A stretch of 64,000 nucleotides of DNA. Origin: Sciurus carolinensis. Taxonomy: Eukaryota; Chordata; Mammalia; Rodentia; Sciuridae. Shown here in pieces: positions 20,376-32,165 of the stretch. The first letter of the stretch is position 1, and each line of letters begins with the position of its first letter. A program made the position numbers and the translations under genes. The notes beneath the pieces were generated by a model, which was not told the DNA's origin, ran no database searches, and worked only from the letters and a program-made list of their open reading frames with translations. The stretch is taken from positions 69,829,440 to 69,893,439 of the forward strand of contig NC_062232.1 of assembly GCF_902686445.1 (NCBI RefSeq). Reading direction: 5' to 3'.

Positions 20376-21848
20376 CAGAAAATGGTACTGAGAAATGGGG
20401 TCATTGCTGTGCAAAATCTGACTATGTGGTTCAGAAGCATTTGGAATTAGTTTGTAGGAGGAATTCATTAAAGTATGTAAATGCAGACTGTTAAAGATTT
20501 AGAACATTGTATGCAGAAATCAATAGGCTATTCTGGTGGGAAAGCAGAAGACCAAGCATGCCAGTAGGAAGGTGGACTGTGTTTATGAGATTTTAGAGGG
20601 AAATAAGGGTTCTATTGGGGATTGTACTAGACACCACACATGTTATATTCTGGAAAATAATTTGGTTACATTTTGTCAATGTCCTGAGACTTTGTGAGGG
20701 ACTAAATTTAAAAGTGACAAAATATTTAATATGGCAGAGGAAATTTCAAGGCAGCACAACTCATTGGCATGAATATTGTTGGCAGCTTTTATCACGGTTT
20801 ACTGTGAGAATCATGAGCAGAAAACAGAGTTAAAAGATTTTAAAAACTTGTAATTTGGCCAAAAAAGTGCATGTGAAATTTAATCCAAGGAAGATATGCT
20901 TGTTGAAGAGATTATAGCCCCTAAAGAGATGCTAAATGCTTTGTAGAGAGACAATAGGAAACATGCCTGAAGAGCACCTCAGTAATTTGGAGAACAACAG
21001 CTGCTAGGGGATCAAGGAAAAAGAAGTAAAAATTCCTTTGAGAAGAGATCATAGGGAAGCCCTACTTTCATGGAGGGGGCTTATAAAGTTGTTTCACCTT
21101 GATGAGCCATTGAGGTACTTAGAGGCTTCTGTAGTCATGATTCCAGTGAACTCCACTACTACTGTGTGAGCTCATTGTGGACTTTGGCATCATCAACCTG
21201 GTGCTGATTCTTTAAGATTGCTGAGTGCTCCACATAAGGGGTCATGAAGGCTTCCATCAAGATTTCAAAGGAAGACTTTGGAAGCCAGACAGAGTATAGC
21301 AGGGTCAGAATCCCTCTGGTTTGGTCCTAAAACAGCGATGTGTGAAGCCAAGAAGATGAAACTGAAGCATGAATGGAGACCTCAGGAATAAAGGAATTCC
21401 AATAACATGGACTGTCTGCTGAGAAAACATGCTGGCTGTGTGGAGACCCAGGCTAAAAGAGAGTGTGTGCTGAAACCAACCATACCAAATGAGAGGACCT
21501 GCCCAAGCTCTTTGGAGAGCACAAGTGACCATTTGTCTTAGATGCTGTATTTGAAGTTTCAAGCAGAGTTCTAGAATCTTTTTGCCTGGCTCGGTTTTAG
21601 TCTTGGTTTGACCCCATCTCTTCCTCTTATGCCCCTATTCCTCACTTTGGGATTAGGAAATTTTTTCTCTGTCACTATGTATTTTGCGTATGTAACTTGT
21701 TTTTTGTTTCTACTGGGGCTTGCAACCAAGAGGTTTTTTTTGAGTCTCAGAGTATTCTTTGGGCTTAGACTTGACTTTTGGGCAATGATAACGTGGTTAA
21801 GAATATGGAACTCTTGGAAATGAACTACATGCATTTTGCATTGTAACT
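20376..21848 (+). mobile_element. MaLR provirus 1: non-coding interior
   Basis: About 1.5 kb with no retroviral coding potential, as expected for non-autonomous MaLR elements. It is collinear with the interior at 29,166-30,640: shared runs include 'ttcaaggcagca', 'atcatgagcagaaaa', 'gagatgctaaatgctttg', 'agatttcaaa', 'ccctttggag'-like and 'gactttgggca'-like blocks in the same order. Its short open frames (up to 106 codons) have no recognised motif. Confidence 0.75.
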
Positions 21849-22197
21849 TAATCAGTCCATCCTAGTTTGAATGGATTGATTGGGTGGTTACTGCAGGAAG
21901 ATGGGTCATGACTGGAGAAAGTGGATCATTGTGGGAGTACCCTGGAAGGGTGCATCTCTCGTGTAGCCCTTTCTCCCCTCTATCTTTGCTTCTGCTTCCT
22001 GATGCCACAATGAGTTAAGAAGTTTTACTCCAAAGGGTGCTTCCCTCATGATGTGCTGCCTCATCTTGGCACCAGAGTAATAAACTCATCCACATATAGA
22101 TTGAGACCTCTGAAAATATGAGTTCAAACTGAACTTTTCCTCCTCTAAGTTGCCCTTTTCAGGTATTTTGATCACAGTCATTAAAACTTAACGAAAA
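21849..22197 (+). mobile_element. MaLR provirus 1: 3' LTR (5' end missing)
   Basis: Matches the 5' LTR from 'cctagtttgaatgg' onward (GGTGGTTACTGCAGGAAG, GTGCTGCCTCATC, GAGACCTCTGAAAATATGAG, CTGAACTTTTCCTCCTC) but lacks roughly its first 85 bp, lost in a deletion reaching into the interior. The flanks TATAT (19,944-19,948) and TATAC (22,198-22,202) may be the 5-bp target duplication. Confidence 0.75.
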
Positions 22198-22204
22198 TAT
22201 ACAT

Positions 22205-23700
22205 CTCATAATAAAAATTTTCCTCCAAACTTTACTTGTGTGGCACCTTCAAATTTTAAGTGGATTTAATTTTCATTTAGATGAGAATTTATTTTAAATT
22301 TCTCCTGAGACTTCTTTGATTCATTTATTAGATATATATGTGTCATTTAATCCTCAGATATTTGAGAATTTGCAATTATTATTCTGTTAATGATTTCTAG
22401 ATTAATTTCACAACAATCCAATGGCAGACACACCCAGAACATGGACTATCTTGCTGAATGCTCTATATGAGCTTGAGAAAAATGTGTAGTCTACTATTGC
22501 TGTACGAATTGTTCTATACATGTAAATTAGTTCCAAAGAATAGATGAAAATGTTCAATTAAAATATCTTCCTACTAAATATCTGCTTGCTGTCAGGTACT
22601 TATAAGAAAATTTTTGACTTATCCAACAATAATAGTAGATATTTCTATATCCACTTCTAAATCTATCAGTTTTTGCTTCATTTAAGCTGATGTTCTGTTG
22701 TCAGGCACATGTATAGTCAGGATTGTTATGTCTTCATGGAGAATTTAAAACATTACAATTACCAAATAGCCCTCTTTATCCTTGGTAAATTTCTAGCTCT
22801 GTGGTATGCTTGATCTATAATTAACATAGATACTCCTGCCTTTTTGTTGTTGTTTTTGTTAGTTCTAGCATGGTGTATTTTTCTCCATTCCATAGCTTTT
22901 AACTTACATATTTATATTTAAGATATGGGATCTATTTTTTGCAAATGACATAGAGTTAGGCCATGTTTTTTATGTACTCTGATAGTCTTCATTTTTTAAT
23001 TTATATGGTTAGACAATTCACAATTATGGGCAAACAATATTTTCTATATTTGTAAGTATTACATATTTGCTATCATTGTTTCTTTTTTCATGTTGTTTCT
23101 TCATTTTCCACCTTTTTGTTGCCTTCTCCAGTTTCATTTGAGTACTTAAAACAATTCCATTTTTTTCTCTTAGTACATCAACATAATTTAATTTTGAAAA
23201 CCTTTGAATGGTTTCCCTAGAGCTTACAAATTTTATTTACAGCTAATCTTTACATTTTCAATAATGCTGTAATGCTTTATGAATACTGCCTGTCTCTTAG
23301 AATATCCTCATTTTCTCTCATCAGTACTTTATAACATTATTATCATAATTTTCATTTGTCCATTAACTATAATCATCCAATATATTACTGCTTATATTAT
23401 TATCTAAGCTGTTATCTGAAAGATCACTTAGGAGAATGAAAAAAATATTTTATTTAGTACTATATTCCACCTCCAATTATTTTTTTTCATGTAGATGCAA
23501 GTTTTAGGCTAATATCATACTCTTTTCTTATAAGAACATATTTAACATTTCTGACAAGACAAATCAAGTAACAAATTTTATTTTGTTCTCTTTAAATTTT
23601 TTGTTTTTGATTTTATTTTGTAGGACAGTTTCACTGGATACACAATTCAGGTTGTTGTTCATTTCTAAAATTCCAATATTTTGATATTTTACTCCCTCAC
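22205..23700 (-). mobile_element. Reverse LINE-1 fragment, right half of the split element
   Basis: Antisense ORF2 in order: 'gagacttctttgattcattt', 'aatgatttctagattaattt', 'agcttgagaaaaatgtgtag', 'tagccctctttatccttggt', 'tttgtaggacagtttcactg' and 'attccaatattttgatattt'. It ends near 23,700, where non-LINE-1 sequence begins. Confidence 0.8.
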
Positions 23701-23980
23701 TCTTAGTAAAAGTGACCTTCCCAACCTCATTTTCCACTCCCAGTGGAAATAAACCTCCTACACCAGTTACATACACACTGAAACACCTCATAGAAGCAGA
23801 CTTCATCCCCACAAATGTATTACCCTGTCCACCTATAGCTGAAGATATTAACTCTGCATTCCCGGACAAATAGAAATAGCTTCCCCTGAGAAACTTGTCA
23901 TGTAAAATAATGTTGATCTTCTCAGGATTCACCCTAACACCACTCTTTGCTTTAGAATTATACTTAATCTCAAGTTCCAC
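23564..23980 (-). other. Unexplained 138-codon open frame
   Basis: This is the longest open frame outside clear LINE-1 sequence. About the last 44 codons (23,564-23,700) are the antisense of an old LINE-1 and are probably meaningless. The first 94 codons lie in sequence I could not assign. They read as a soluble, mixed-composition protein with RVNPEKINIILHDKF near residue 16 and SSAIGGQGNTFVGMK near 46. I recognise no family. It may be a relic of a processed gene copy, an unknown element or chance in AT-rich DNA. Confidence 0.2.
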
Positions 23981-25254
23981 CAGTCACCTAAAGGTGATGT
24001 ATAAAGACTGACAAACAAAAAGATTTGCTACATACTACTTGAATTTTCCAGTTTATACATTCAGAAATCTGAGGCTACAGAATGCAGTGTATCAATATTA
24101 ATGGTGTGGGATAATGGTGGAAAAAAAATAAAATTTGGCCAGCCCAATTTATTGATATGGGCCAATTAAACAGAGATCCTGCGTTTCAAGTCAAAATACA
24201 TGAAGTTAAAAATGAAACAAAGTTTGTTTCATTTTGGTTGAAACATGGATCAAAAGATGATTTAATGGGGTCATGTTCAATATGCCGAATTTCCTGTGGC
24301 TTATTGTAGATATAGGTACTCAATGTCTTAAAGAGTTTGAAATGTTATAGGAAATTTTTCACTTAAGACCCACAAATTTATGTAAGCGTCTATAATGTAT
24401 ACCCTTTACAAATTCCTTGAAAGGTATATTTGTGGAGGTAAAATCATAATCCTTAAAAAGTTCTCCTATTGTTTATCTCTACAGGCCAAACCTTATGGTG
24501 GAAAACAACAACTTAAATAGAAAAGTAAAATGAAGTGAGAAAACAAAATGTATCTAAGGGGAGGGGCAGCAGCCAAGTGGTGGCATTCTACCACTAAAAG
24601 TAAAGTGGTATCAGTTAAAGTACTAAATAGCAGAGTCAAGCAGTAATCAGAATAATCTAACTCATTTGGACCTTTGGTGTTACTTAGTTAATTATGGTGT
24701 TACTAAAAGTAAACTGGAACACAAGTTTGCTAAATACTTAGTTGATCTGTACAAGTGAAAGAGTTCCAAATCAAGTAGTAGAAGCCTAAAACAGTAACAA
24801 AAGCTGTCATAGTTATTAATATGAAGATTTCAGCTGCTTCACAGATCCACAACTTTTTAAATGAAGGAAGACCGCTAGAACACTACTGAAAATTTACATT
24901 GTCAAACTTTTTCTTAGGGGTAACTCTGCTCTTCACCTTTTACAAAGGTAAATGTTTATTGAAGTAAAGGAAATTTAATAAGACTTTATGTAGACTACTG
25001 GCACTAGCACTTTTTTAAAAAAATATTAATGCACACTTTTTATTATATTAAAATTGGGTAGTAATCTGACAATAAAATGACTGCTTATGAAATATAGTTA
25101 TGTTAAACTTTACTTACAGGATGTTAAATGCTTAGAACTAAGATTTTCCACAGAAATAGATTAATGGGAGTATCAATTGCTTTTGAGACTTGATAGTTGC
25201 TGCTTCAAAAGGTGTTTTTACACAAATACTAAGGAATAAAAAGAATAAGAAAAC
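23981..25254. other. AT-rich unclassified intergenic DNA
   Basis: No recognisable gene or repeat. Base composition rises in GC abruptly at about 25,260 where the next block starts. Confidence 0.4.
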
Positions 25255-26370
25255 TTTCAGAACACCATGAATCACCTTTATTTCAGTATGCATCTACATT
25301 TCAGCATTTAGTGGTCCTGAACAGGAAATGGGAGATTCAATAACATGCCAGGAGGCCAGGCCCACTGATTTTGGGATCTGCTATGCACAGCGATTCCTCC
25401 TCAGTCCCTGAGGAGCACCTGGGAAGCAGTGGCACCAAAACCAGCATCTGCCCTAGGTCCAGGTTTCTCTAATTCCGGTTCAGATTCCACACTAGACCAA
25501 TGTGAATGGCAGGAGTACCCCAATGGAGCTCTGTTCACCCCTTCTTTACCATCTGAAAGCCAAGTCATTACTGAAAAAGGAAACAATCCAGAAGGACTCT
25601 GTATACTTATAAGTGTCTTCTTGTGGCCTTTCTCCAAGTCTAACCAGTAGATACTATGAGGGCTGGCAGGTTGGTATAACCCTGGTGACTGCCCTGTTTA
25701 CCTTATAAAGTACCTGGGCCAAAGACATATCAGCTGAGGGTGACATCAGAGTGGCAGGGCCCAGTACCCAGAGGTAATTTCCTAGACTGGTGGAAAGTGA
25801 TGGAATGTGGTTTCAAATGTGAAGGAGGGAGGTCAGAGGCTTTCCAACCTGACCTGATGACTTCTGTCCAAGGCCAGGAAGGATGGTGGAGAGTGCATGG
25901 TGGTAATGGTAGACAAGGTTGAGGAGGAGGGAAAAAGCAGCATCCCTCAATCAAGGTGGGGAAGAGGTGGGTGGGAGCCCTGAATTTCTCATGAAGGTCA
26001 ATTTCAAAGCGAGAACTGGGGGTTTACAATCTATGCTTTGGCCAAGAATGGGAGTGTAGGAGATTGGGGCAGGATAATGGCTTGGAAGTGACTTTATTTA
26101 AGACTTGAAAAGGTAACCAGGGTGCAGGCAAAGCACCCCCACACCCAGCAGTAGTCCGCAGGGTATGACCTGAAACCTTAACTCTAGTAAGCCTCTTGAT
26201 GGAGGGCTGTCCCAGGATTGTGGAAGCAGGGGACAGGGAGAAGGCTGAGCCCCCAGGTCAAGTAATCAACAGCAAGGTGATTGTGTGATATGTCTTTTCA
26301 CAGTTGAGTTAGATGTGCCCCACCAGTCCTGATGGAAATCAATTTAAATAAACTTTCTTGATCCCAGAAG
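25255..26370 (-). other. GC-richer unassigned block, possible gene relic
   Basis: About 1.1 kb that is clearly less AT-rich than its surroundings and shows no transposon hallmark. On the minus strand it holds a 78-codon frame (25,401-25,637), a pyrimidine tract plus AG ahead of an in-frame ATG (about 25,566-25,585), and a downstream AATAAA signal (25,277-25,282). A second minus-strand AATAAA lies near 26,093. On the plus strand an AATAAA lies near 26,347. A 3' terminal exon, a processed or partly processed gene copy, or a non-coding transcript are all possible. I recognise no protein. Confidence 0.3.
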
Positions 26371-29055
26371 TTCAACTACATGGACAGTGGTTACACTTGA
26401 GAGGATGATTTGTTATAGCATGACTTATGTATTTCAAATGGACAAAATAATTAGTGTCAATTACAGTATCTTAAGATAAATTGCCTTTGAATGGGAGCTT
26501 CCTTTCCAGTACTTTGAGGTCTACAAGATGTATCTAGAATATTTACTACAGTGGAAAATGACTACTTAAATTGAATTGCAGGGAGGGCCTGTGGATTTTC
26601 TTTTTGATTATAACAGTGTCCTTCCCATAGCTGAGTGAGTTTCATATTTTCTTTAGACATCATTAAGCACCATAGCTTTTGCAGAACAACTTTGATGCTA
26701 TATGAATTCTGCCATTTTGCTAGCACTGACATGGCTCTTGGGTTCACCACTCCATTAGAACTATTAACTCCATTCATATTAATTTTTGTTATAAATCTTA
26801 CAAAGGGGGGTTTGCTTCTGGGTATTTAGGTCCATATTCTATTTTAAGGCCATATATTAAGTTTTAAAAATTGTTCTTGGAGGCCCAATCATCATCCCTG
26901 TCCATCTTGTGTCATGTCTGCATCACCTTCTAGACCCCAGCTAACTGTGCCATCTCCTACTTCTTTCTGACCTACTTCAAGTTCTTCCAACAGTCAGAAA
27001 TTGTGAGGGACTTTTTCTCCCAAGTCCATAGTTACTGCCATCTTGCTTCACTGTCACTTTAAGGCCTACCCCTTCCCTGGCACTAGCTCTTAATGAATAT
27101 TGATATTAATGAATATTGATTCTATGAGACACAAAATGTCACTTAACCCTCTAGTCAGAATAATGCCTCATGGAAGTCAGCTGATCAATGGTTTCTTAGC
27201 TTGGTATTATTTCATAGTGTACCCAAAATATGCCTGAACCCTTCTTGGGGTTATTTTCCTACTTCAAGAATTAAGAAATTTGGAATAGACATACATTTTT
27301 TTACCTGACCTATACAGTGAGGACTATTATGGTGGAAAAGATCAAAAGAAAGATTTTAGAACTGCATATACATAATAGGCAAACAGCAAATCAAAGGTAA
27401 CATTGCAATCTTTTAGGGATTTCAGAGACTTATGTCACTATCTAGGATTAGGAAGACACAGGGGTGATGATTCCTACAATATCTTTATACAATTCTTCTA
27501 TTTGTCCTGTGTAGAAGACTGTGTATTTAAGATAAATCTTAAATAATGGCACTGAATTGTGGTATTTACAAGTGGTGACTCTAATTGCAGCTGTTACACT
27601 AATTGTGGTTTCATTTCTTGAATAAATTAGTATATTCCATGTTACATAGAATGCAGCTATTGATCTGATAATTGCCTTTTTGTCCTGACTTACACATAAA
27701 GCTCATTAGAAGCAGTTTTCTTTTAGGAAACATAGTCAGCAATTCAACTTCACTGCCCTCCTTTAGGGGTATGTCAATTCTCTAGACCTATATCATAATT
27801 TAATTTTTAGGCATCTTGATAGACTTTCCCCTCTATATCAGACTGGTGTATAATATTTCTAACATTATATTAATAGAAATTTGTGAACCATAAACAGCAA
27901 TTAATCTAGATTTCTGGAAAAGTCACTTGAAATTCAGAAGGTCAGAAATAAATATGACTATAATTCAGGGCCCTTCTTGCTCATTGAAACTCTTATGCCA
28001 TCAGTGGTGTGAGATATGTTATGATATTATAACTAAGTTGAATAATAAATTGTTCCAATCTAATCCCTCTTAAACCGAAAACACACTACCTCAAAGTTCT
28101 ATTTGGATATTGGAGACAACTTATTCCTATTGAAAAATGTTATTTCAGTTCATTTTTTTAGTGATCTGAAAACTAGTTTTCAGTGGTGCAAGAATAGAAA
28201 TCACAGGCATGGGCAACTTTCCTCATTTTTTTTTTTTTTTTACCATTTTAACCATAAGTTCAAGATGGCATGTAGGATCTCCTATATGTTGCCATTGTCA
28301 ATTGCAGATAGGGATGCTGATTGGAGGCTTTGGCAGACCTCTCAAGGTAAATCCAGAGCGGACCTTTAAGATTTTAGTGAATAATATTATGATCACATTG
28401 AGGTAATTATTCTGAGAGACATCACATTATCTGCTCCTGGGTCTTAGTAAAATTGAATGCTTGAACCTACGTCACCAAGTTACCATACAACCTGACTTTG
28501 ATATCATGAACTGAGTGTTATATGACCTACTAAGTCATTAATTTTGGCATGTACCACAACACAACAGCATCAAAGGAAAATTTCATTTACATAATCAGGC
28601 ACAAATAGGATTCAAAGGCACAAGTAAATTGCATGAAGAAGTAGCCCAAATGACCATGGCCCCCTCTCATTTACAGTGCCTTCTCTCTCCAAGCCTAAAC
28701 CTAGGATTCATGGGGATTTCCTTACCACCAGTTGAGAGAAGAAGAATAAAATTTGACTCAATCTGCACATTATCTTGTACCGTATGCAAGGCATTTCCTT
28801 AAAGTAGACAGCTATAGTACTACAGCCTCTTTTTGAGCATTCCTAAAGAAGAGTGACAAAGGGAAATCCTCCAAGATGACAAAACTTCAGACATGGCATG
28901 TAGCTTTGAACTTTTCTTTTCTTTTCTGGAAAGACAAAAGGATATGTGAGTAATTATATACTAATTTATGGACTGTAAACAGTGGTTTGGTAGATGGTCA
29001 GGGACTTGAAAGAAGCATGTTGTGGAATTGTTCAAAATTAACTGGATAATGACTA
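26371..29055. other. Unclassified intergenic DNA
   Basis: No gene or firmly recognised element. Notable points are a 16-bp near-tandem repeat (TAATGAATATTGAT at 27,091 and 27,107) and a T15 run at 28,229-28,243. Open frames of 64-88 codons have no motif. Confidence 0.4.
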
Positions 29056-29165
29056 GTGACCATCTGTGGACTGAGAATTCTGAAAATGTTAGCCCCAGAT
29101 AAACTTTTCTGCCTTTAATTATTCTTGTCAGGTTTTATGGGCACAACAGTAAAAAAGTTCACTGA
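29056..29165 (+). mobile_element. MaLR provirus 2: 3' part of 5' LTR
   Basis: Retains only the LTR end: CATCTGTGGACTGAGAATTC, CCCCAGATAAACTTTTCTGC, then CACAACAGTAAAAAAGTTCACT. The U3 part is missing. Confidence 0.65.
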
Positions 29166-30640
29166 AACAGAGATGAATACTGAAAGTGAGATTGTTACTG
29201 TGACTAACCTGACCATGTTATTCAGAAGCCTTTGGAGCTTTTTGTAGTTTGTGAGAAGAGTTTTGAAAAGTTTAGAGATGCAAGCTGAAAAATCTAAAGA
29301 TTTTTGTAAGTAGACATTAACGAACAATTCCAGTGTAAGTTCAGAAGACCAGAATTCCAATAGGACTATGGACAATGAAGACTGGACTCATGAGGTTTCA
29401 TGGGGGAAGGAGGGCTCCATTGGAAACTGGACTAAAAGTGATTTATATTAGGTTCTGGCTAAGAATCTAAGTTTTGCACATGTCACAAGACATCTCATGA
29501 GGTTCAATTTGAAGATGACAGACTAACTAACTTGTCAGAAAAACTTTCAAGGCAGCATAGCCGTCAAGGTGGTACATGGATATGGCTGGTGGCTTAGCCA
29601 AGTTCATTGTGATTATCAGGAGCAGAAAAATTTTAAAAACTTGGACTTGAAAAGTGGGAGAAAAACTGGGACATAGGAATTTATGGTTGTTAAAGACATA
29701 ATAGCCAGAAAAGAGATGCTGCTTAATACTTTATCCAGAAACAGGAAAGATGGCCCTGAGGGCATCTCAGGAATTGACATGACCACACCCATCTCTGACT
29801 CAAGTATGAAAAAGTAGAAATTATTTTGAGAAGAGACTAATGGGACACCAAGTTTCCACAGGGTGCCTAGGAATTATTTCACCATACATAGTGAGCCACC
29901 TAGAATTTCAGATGCTGCTGTAGCCAGGGTTACTGAAGACTACTGCCCAAGATGGTGGCAGACACTGGCAGCAATCACATGGTGCTGGTTCTGCAAGAAT
30001 GCAGGATACGGAGTTAGTGGGTCATGGATTTTTCCACCAAGATTTCAAATGAAGGCCTGGGTTCTCAGGCAAATTGTAGCAGTACTGGAGTTCCTGCAGG
30101 GTGCCCCTGAAAGAGCAATGCATGAGAAGTGAGAAGGAAACCAAAGCAGCAATGGAGACCTCTGAATCTGAGAGATGTCAGAGTCATGAGACATCAGCTG
30201 AGAAAAGTATCAGAAAGTGAGTAGAAACAAACCAAGAAGAAGCTATGTGTGATGCAACAAGCAAGGCCATACGTGTGAAGCAACACAAGCCCTTTGGAGT
30301 TAATATCAGAATGCCATGTGGAACAGAGCTGGACATGAAACAACAGAACTTGTTTGCTAAGGTGAATTGTGATCTTGATTTAGTCCTATCCTTTCTCCCT
30401 ATGCCCCTATTTCTCCCCTGTAGAATGGAAATATTTACTCCGTGCCTTTATATACTAGATAAATGTAACATACTTTTGTTTTTTACAGGGACTCATGCTA
30501 AGAATTTGCCTTGAGTCTCAGAAGAGACTTTATATTTAGACTTTGGGGCAATCCTAGAACTATGGGGATCATTGGAATTTGACTAAATGTATTGTGCATT
30601 GTGAGATGGGCAAGAACTTTTGGGATTTGGGGTAAAATGA
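29166..30640 (+). mobile_element. MaLR provirus 2: non-coding interior
   Basis: Collinear with the interior at 20,376-21,848. Landmarks are 'aaactttcaaggcagcatag', 'ttcattgtgattatcaggag', 'aaagagatgctgcttaatac', 'ccaccaagatttcaaatgaa', 'acaagccctttggagttaat' and 'tatttagactttggggcaat'. It has no retroviral coding; two 89-codon frames (29,863-30,132; 30,245-30,514) carry no motif. Confidence 0.75.
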
Positions 30641-30713
30641 TATGGTTTAGATGTGAGGTATCCCCCAGAAGCTCATGTGTGAGACAATGCTAGAAGATTT
30701 AGAGGTGGTCACT
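30641..30713 (+). mobile_element. MaLR provirus 2: start of 3' LTR
   Basis: TGATATGGTTTAGATGTGAG, TATCCCCCAGAAGCTCATG and GAGACAATGCTAGAAG are the first bases of the same LTR type. The rest is missing. Confidence 0.75.
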
Positions 30714-31174
30714 ACTGACATAAGTAAACTTTTGCAAAACAAGCTCATATATGATCAGAATAAATAAATAATTGTACAAATCAACATTTAAGAAAAGAAA
30801 CCACCAATAAAAATTTTATTAAATACTTAAGCATATATGTTCTTTAAAAATCATTGTGAGTAGCACATACGAATTTAAAAAGATCTTTCATATCTGTATT
30901 CAGCAGAGAAATGGACATAAAAATCACAATATGATACTATTATGTAGCTATTAACATGATTTACATTAAAACTGTGATGAAAGGAGTTCTTTACTAGGAT
31001 TTGGAGCAACTAGGACTCATCATATTGTTATAGTAATGCAAAATGTTACTACCCCATTGGAAAGCAGTTTTTTCTGGGAGTGGAGTTCATTTAAAATTAA
31101 CATTCACCTATTTCGTGATTTGGGAAACCAATATCTATAGATATTTAGTCAATAAAAATGAAAACATGGGTATC
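30714..31174. other. Unclassified AT-rich spacer
   Basis: No recognised feature between the truncated MaLR LTR and the reverse LINE-1 tail. Confidence 0.4.
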
Positions 31175-31430
31175 TGTATCTGAATTTTTTATTAGTTCAT
31201 TATACTATACATAGTAGTGTGGTTCATTGTGACATCTTCACATATGCATATAATAGACTGCTTTAATTAATTTCCCATATCTTTTTCTCTCTCTCTCTTC
31301 CTCCCTGCCACATTCCCATCCTCTATTTTTCTGGCATTCCTTTTATTTATTCACACACATATATGTATATATATGTGATTTATAATATGCATATAATTGG
31401 ATTGATTGTGGCATATTCATGCATACATAT
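31175..31430 (-). mobile_element. Reverse sciurid LINE-1 3'UTR fragment
   Basis: The plus strand shows the complement of a squirrel LINE-1 tail: TTTTTTATTAGTTCATTATA, then 'gtggttcattgtgacat', a CTCTCTCTCTTCCTCCCTGCC pyrimidine tract (complement of the usual G-rich block), and a TA/CA run at 31,350-31,378. Confidence 0.6.
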
Positions 31431-31439
31431 AGTATCATT

Positions 31440-32165
31440 CAGTTGATTTTATTTGTTGATGTATCAGCATAATTTTCCTTGCCTGTTTTTAATGCTTATT
31501 TGAATTTATTCTTTGTTCCTGTCATGTTACTCTCAAACATATACCCACTTATTTTTTTACATAAATTGGATATTAACTCTGTATCTGCTATATAGTTTTC
31601 AAATATTTTCTCTCATTTTTATGTTTTTGCATTCTGTTGATTATTTTCTTTGCTTTGAACAAATTTTAGTTTGATATAGCCCAACTGTTCTTTTGTCATT
31701 TTATTATCTGTGTTTGGGTTGTCATATCTAAGAAGGAATTATGAAAACAACATCAGTAAATATTTACCTACATCTCCTAAGAAATCTATAATTTCATGTC
31801 TTGCATACACATTTTACTCAATTTTATGTTGATATTTATGAATAATTTAAGAGCCCAATATCATTTTTTATGTGAATAGTTGATTTTCTAAACACTATTT
31901 GTTGAAAAGTTTAAACTTCTCCAATTATGTAATCTTGACTCCCTTGTCAAAGATCAATTGATTGCGTCCGTACATATTAATTTTTATGTTTTGATTTCTG
32001 TTCCACTGGTCTATATTCCTATCTTTGTGCCATTATTACACTGTTTGATGACTGTCACTTTGCAATATAATTTGAATCAGGAAGAAGAATGCCTTGGCAT
32101 TGTTCTCTATCTCAAGAGTTGTTAAAACAAGTTTTGGTCTTTTGTTTTTCATAATTGATCTCTCC
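31440..32165 (-). mobile_element. Reverse LINE-1 fragment (old, ORF2)
   Basis: Antisense LINE-1 in order: 'ttggatattaactctgtatc', 'tcaaatattttctctcattt', 'cactatttgttgaaaagttt', 'tgactcccttgtcaaagatc', 'gttccactggtctatattcc' and 'ttgaatcaggaagaagaatg'. Confidence 0.85.

Noticed and set aside
20376..21848. Retroviral gag/pol in the MaLR interior
   Set aside because: No protease, reverse transcriptase or integrase motif in any frame; MaLR interiors are known to be non-coding.
28229..28243. Poly(A) tail of a reverse retroposon
   Set aside because: A T15 run is present, but I found no SINE body, gene copy or flanking duplication beside it.
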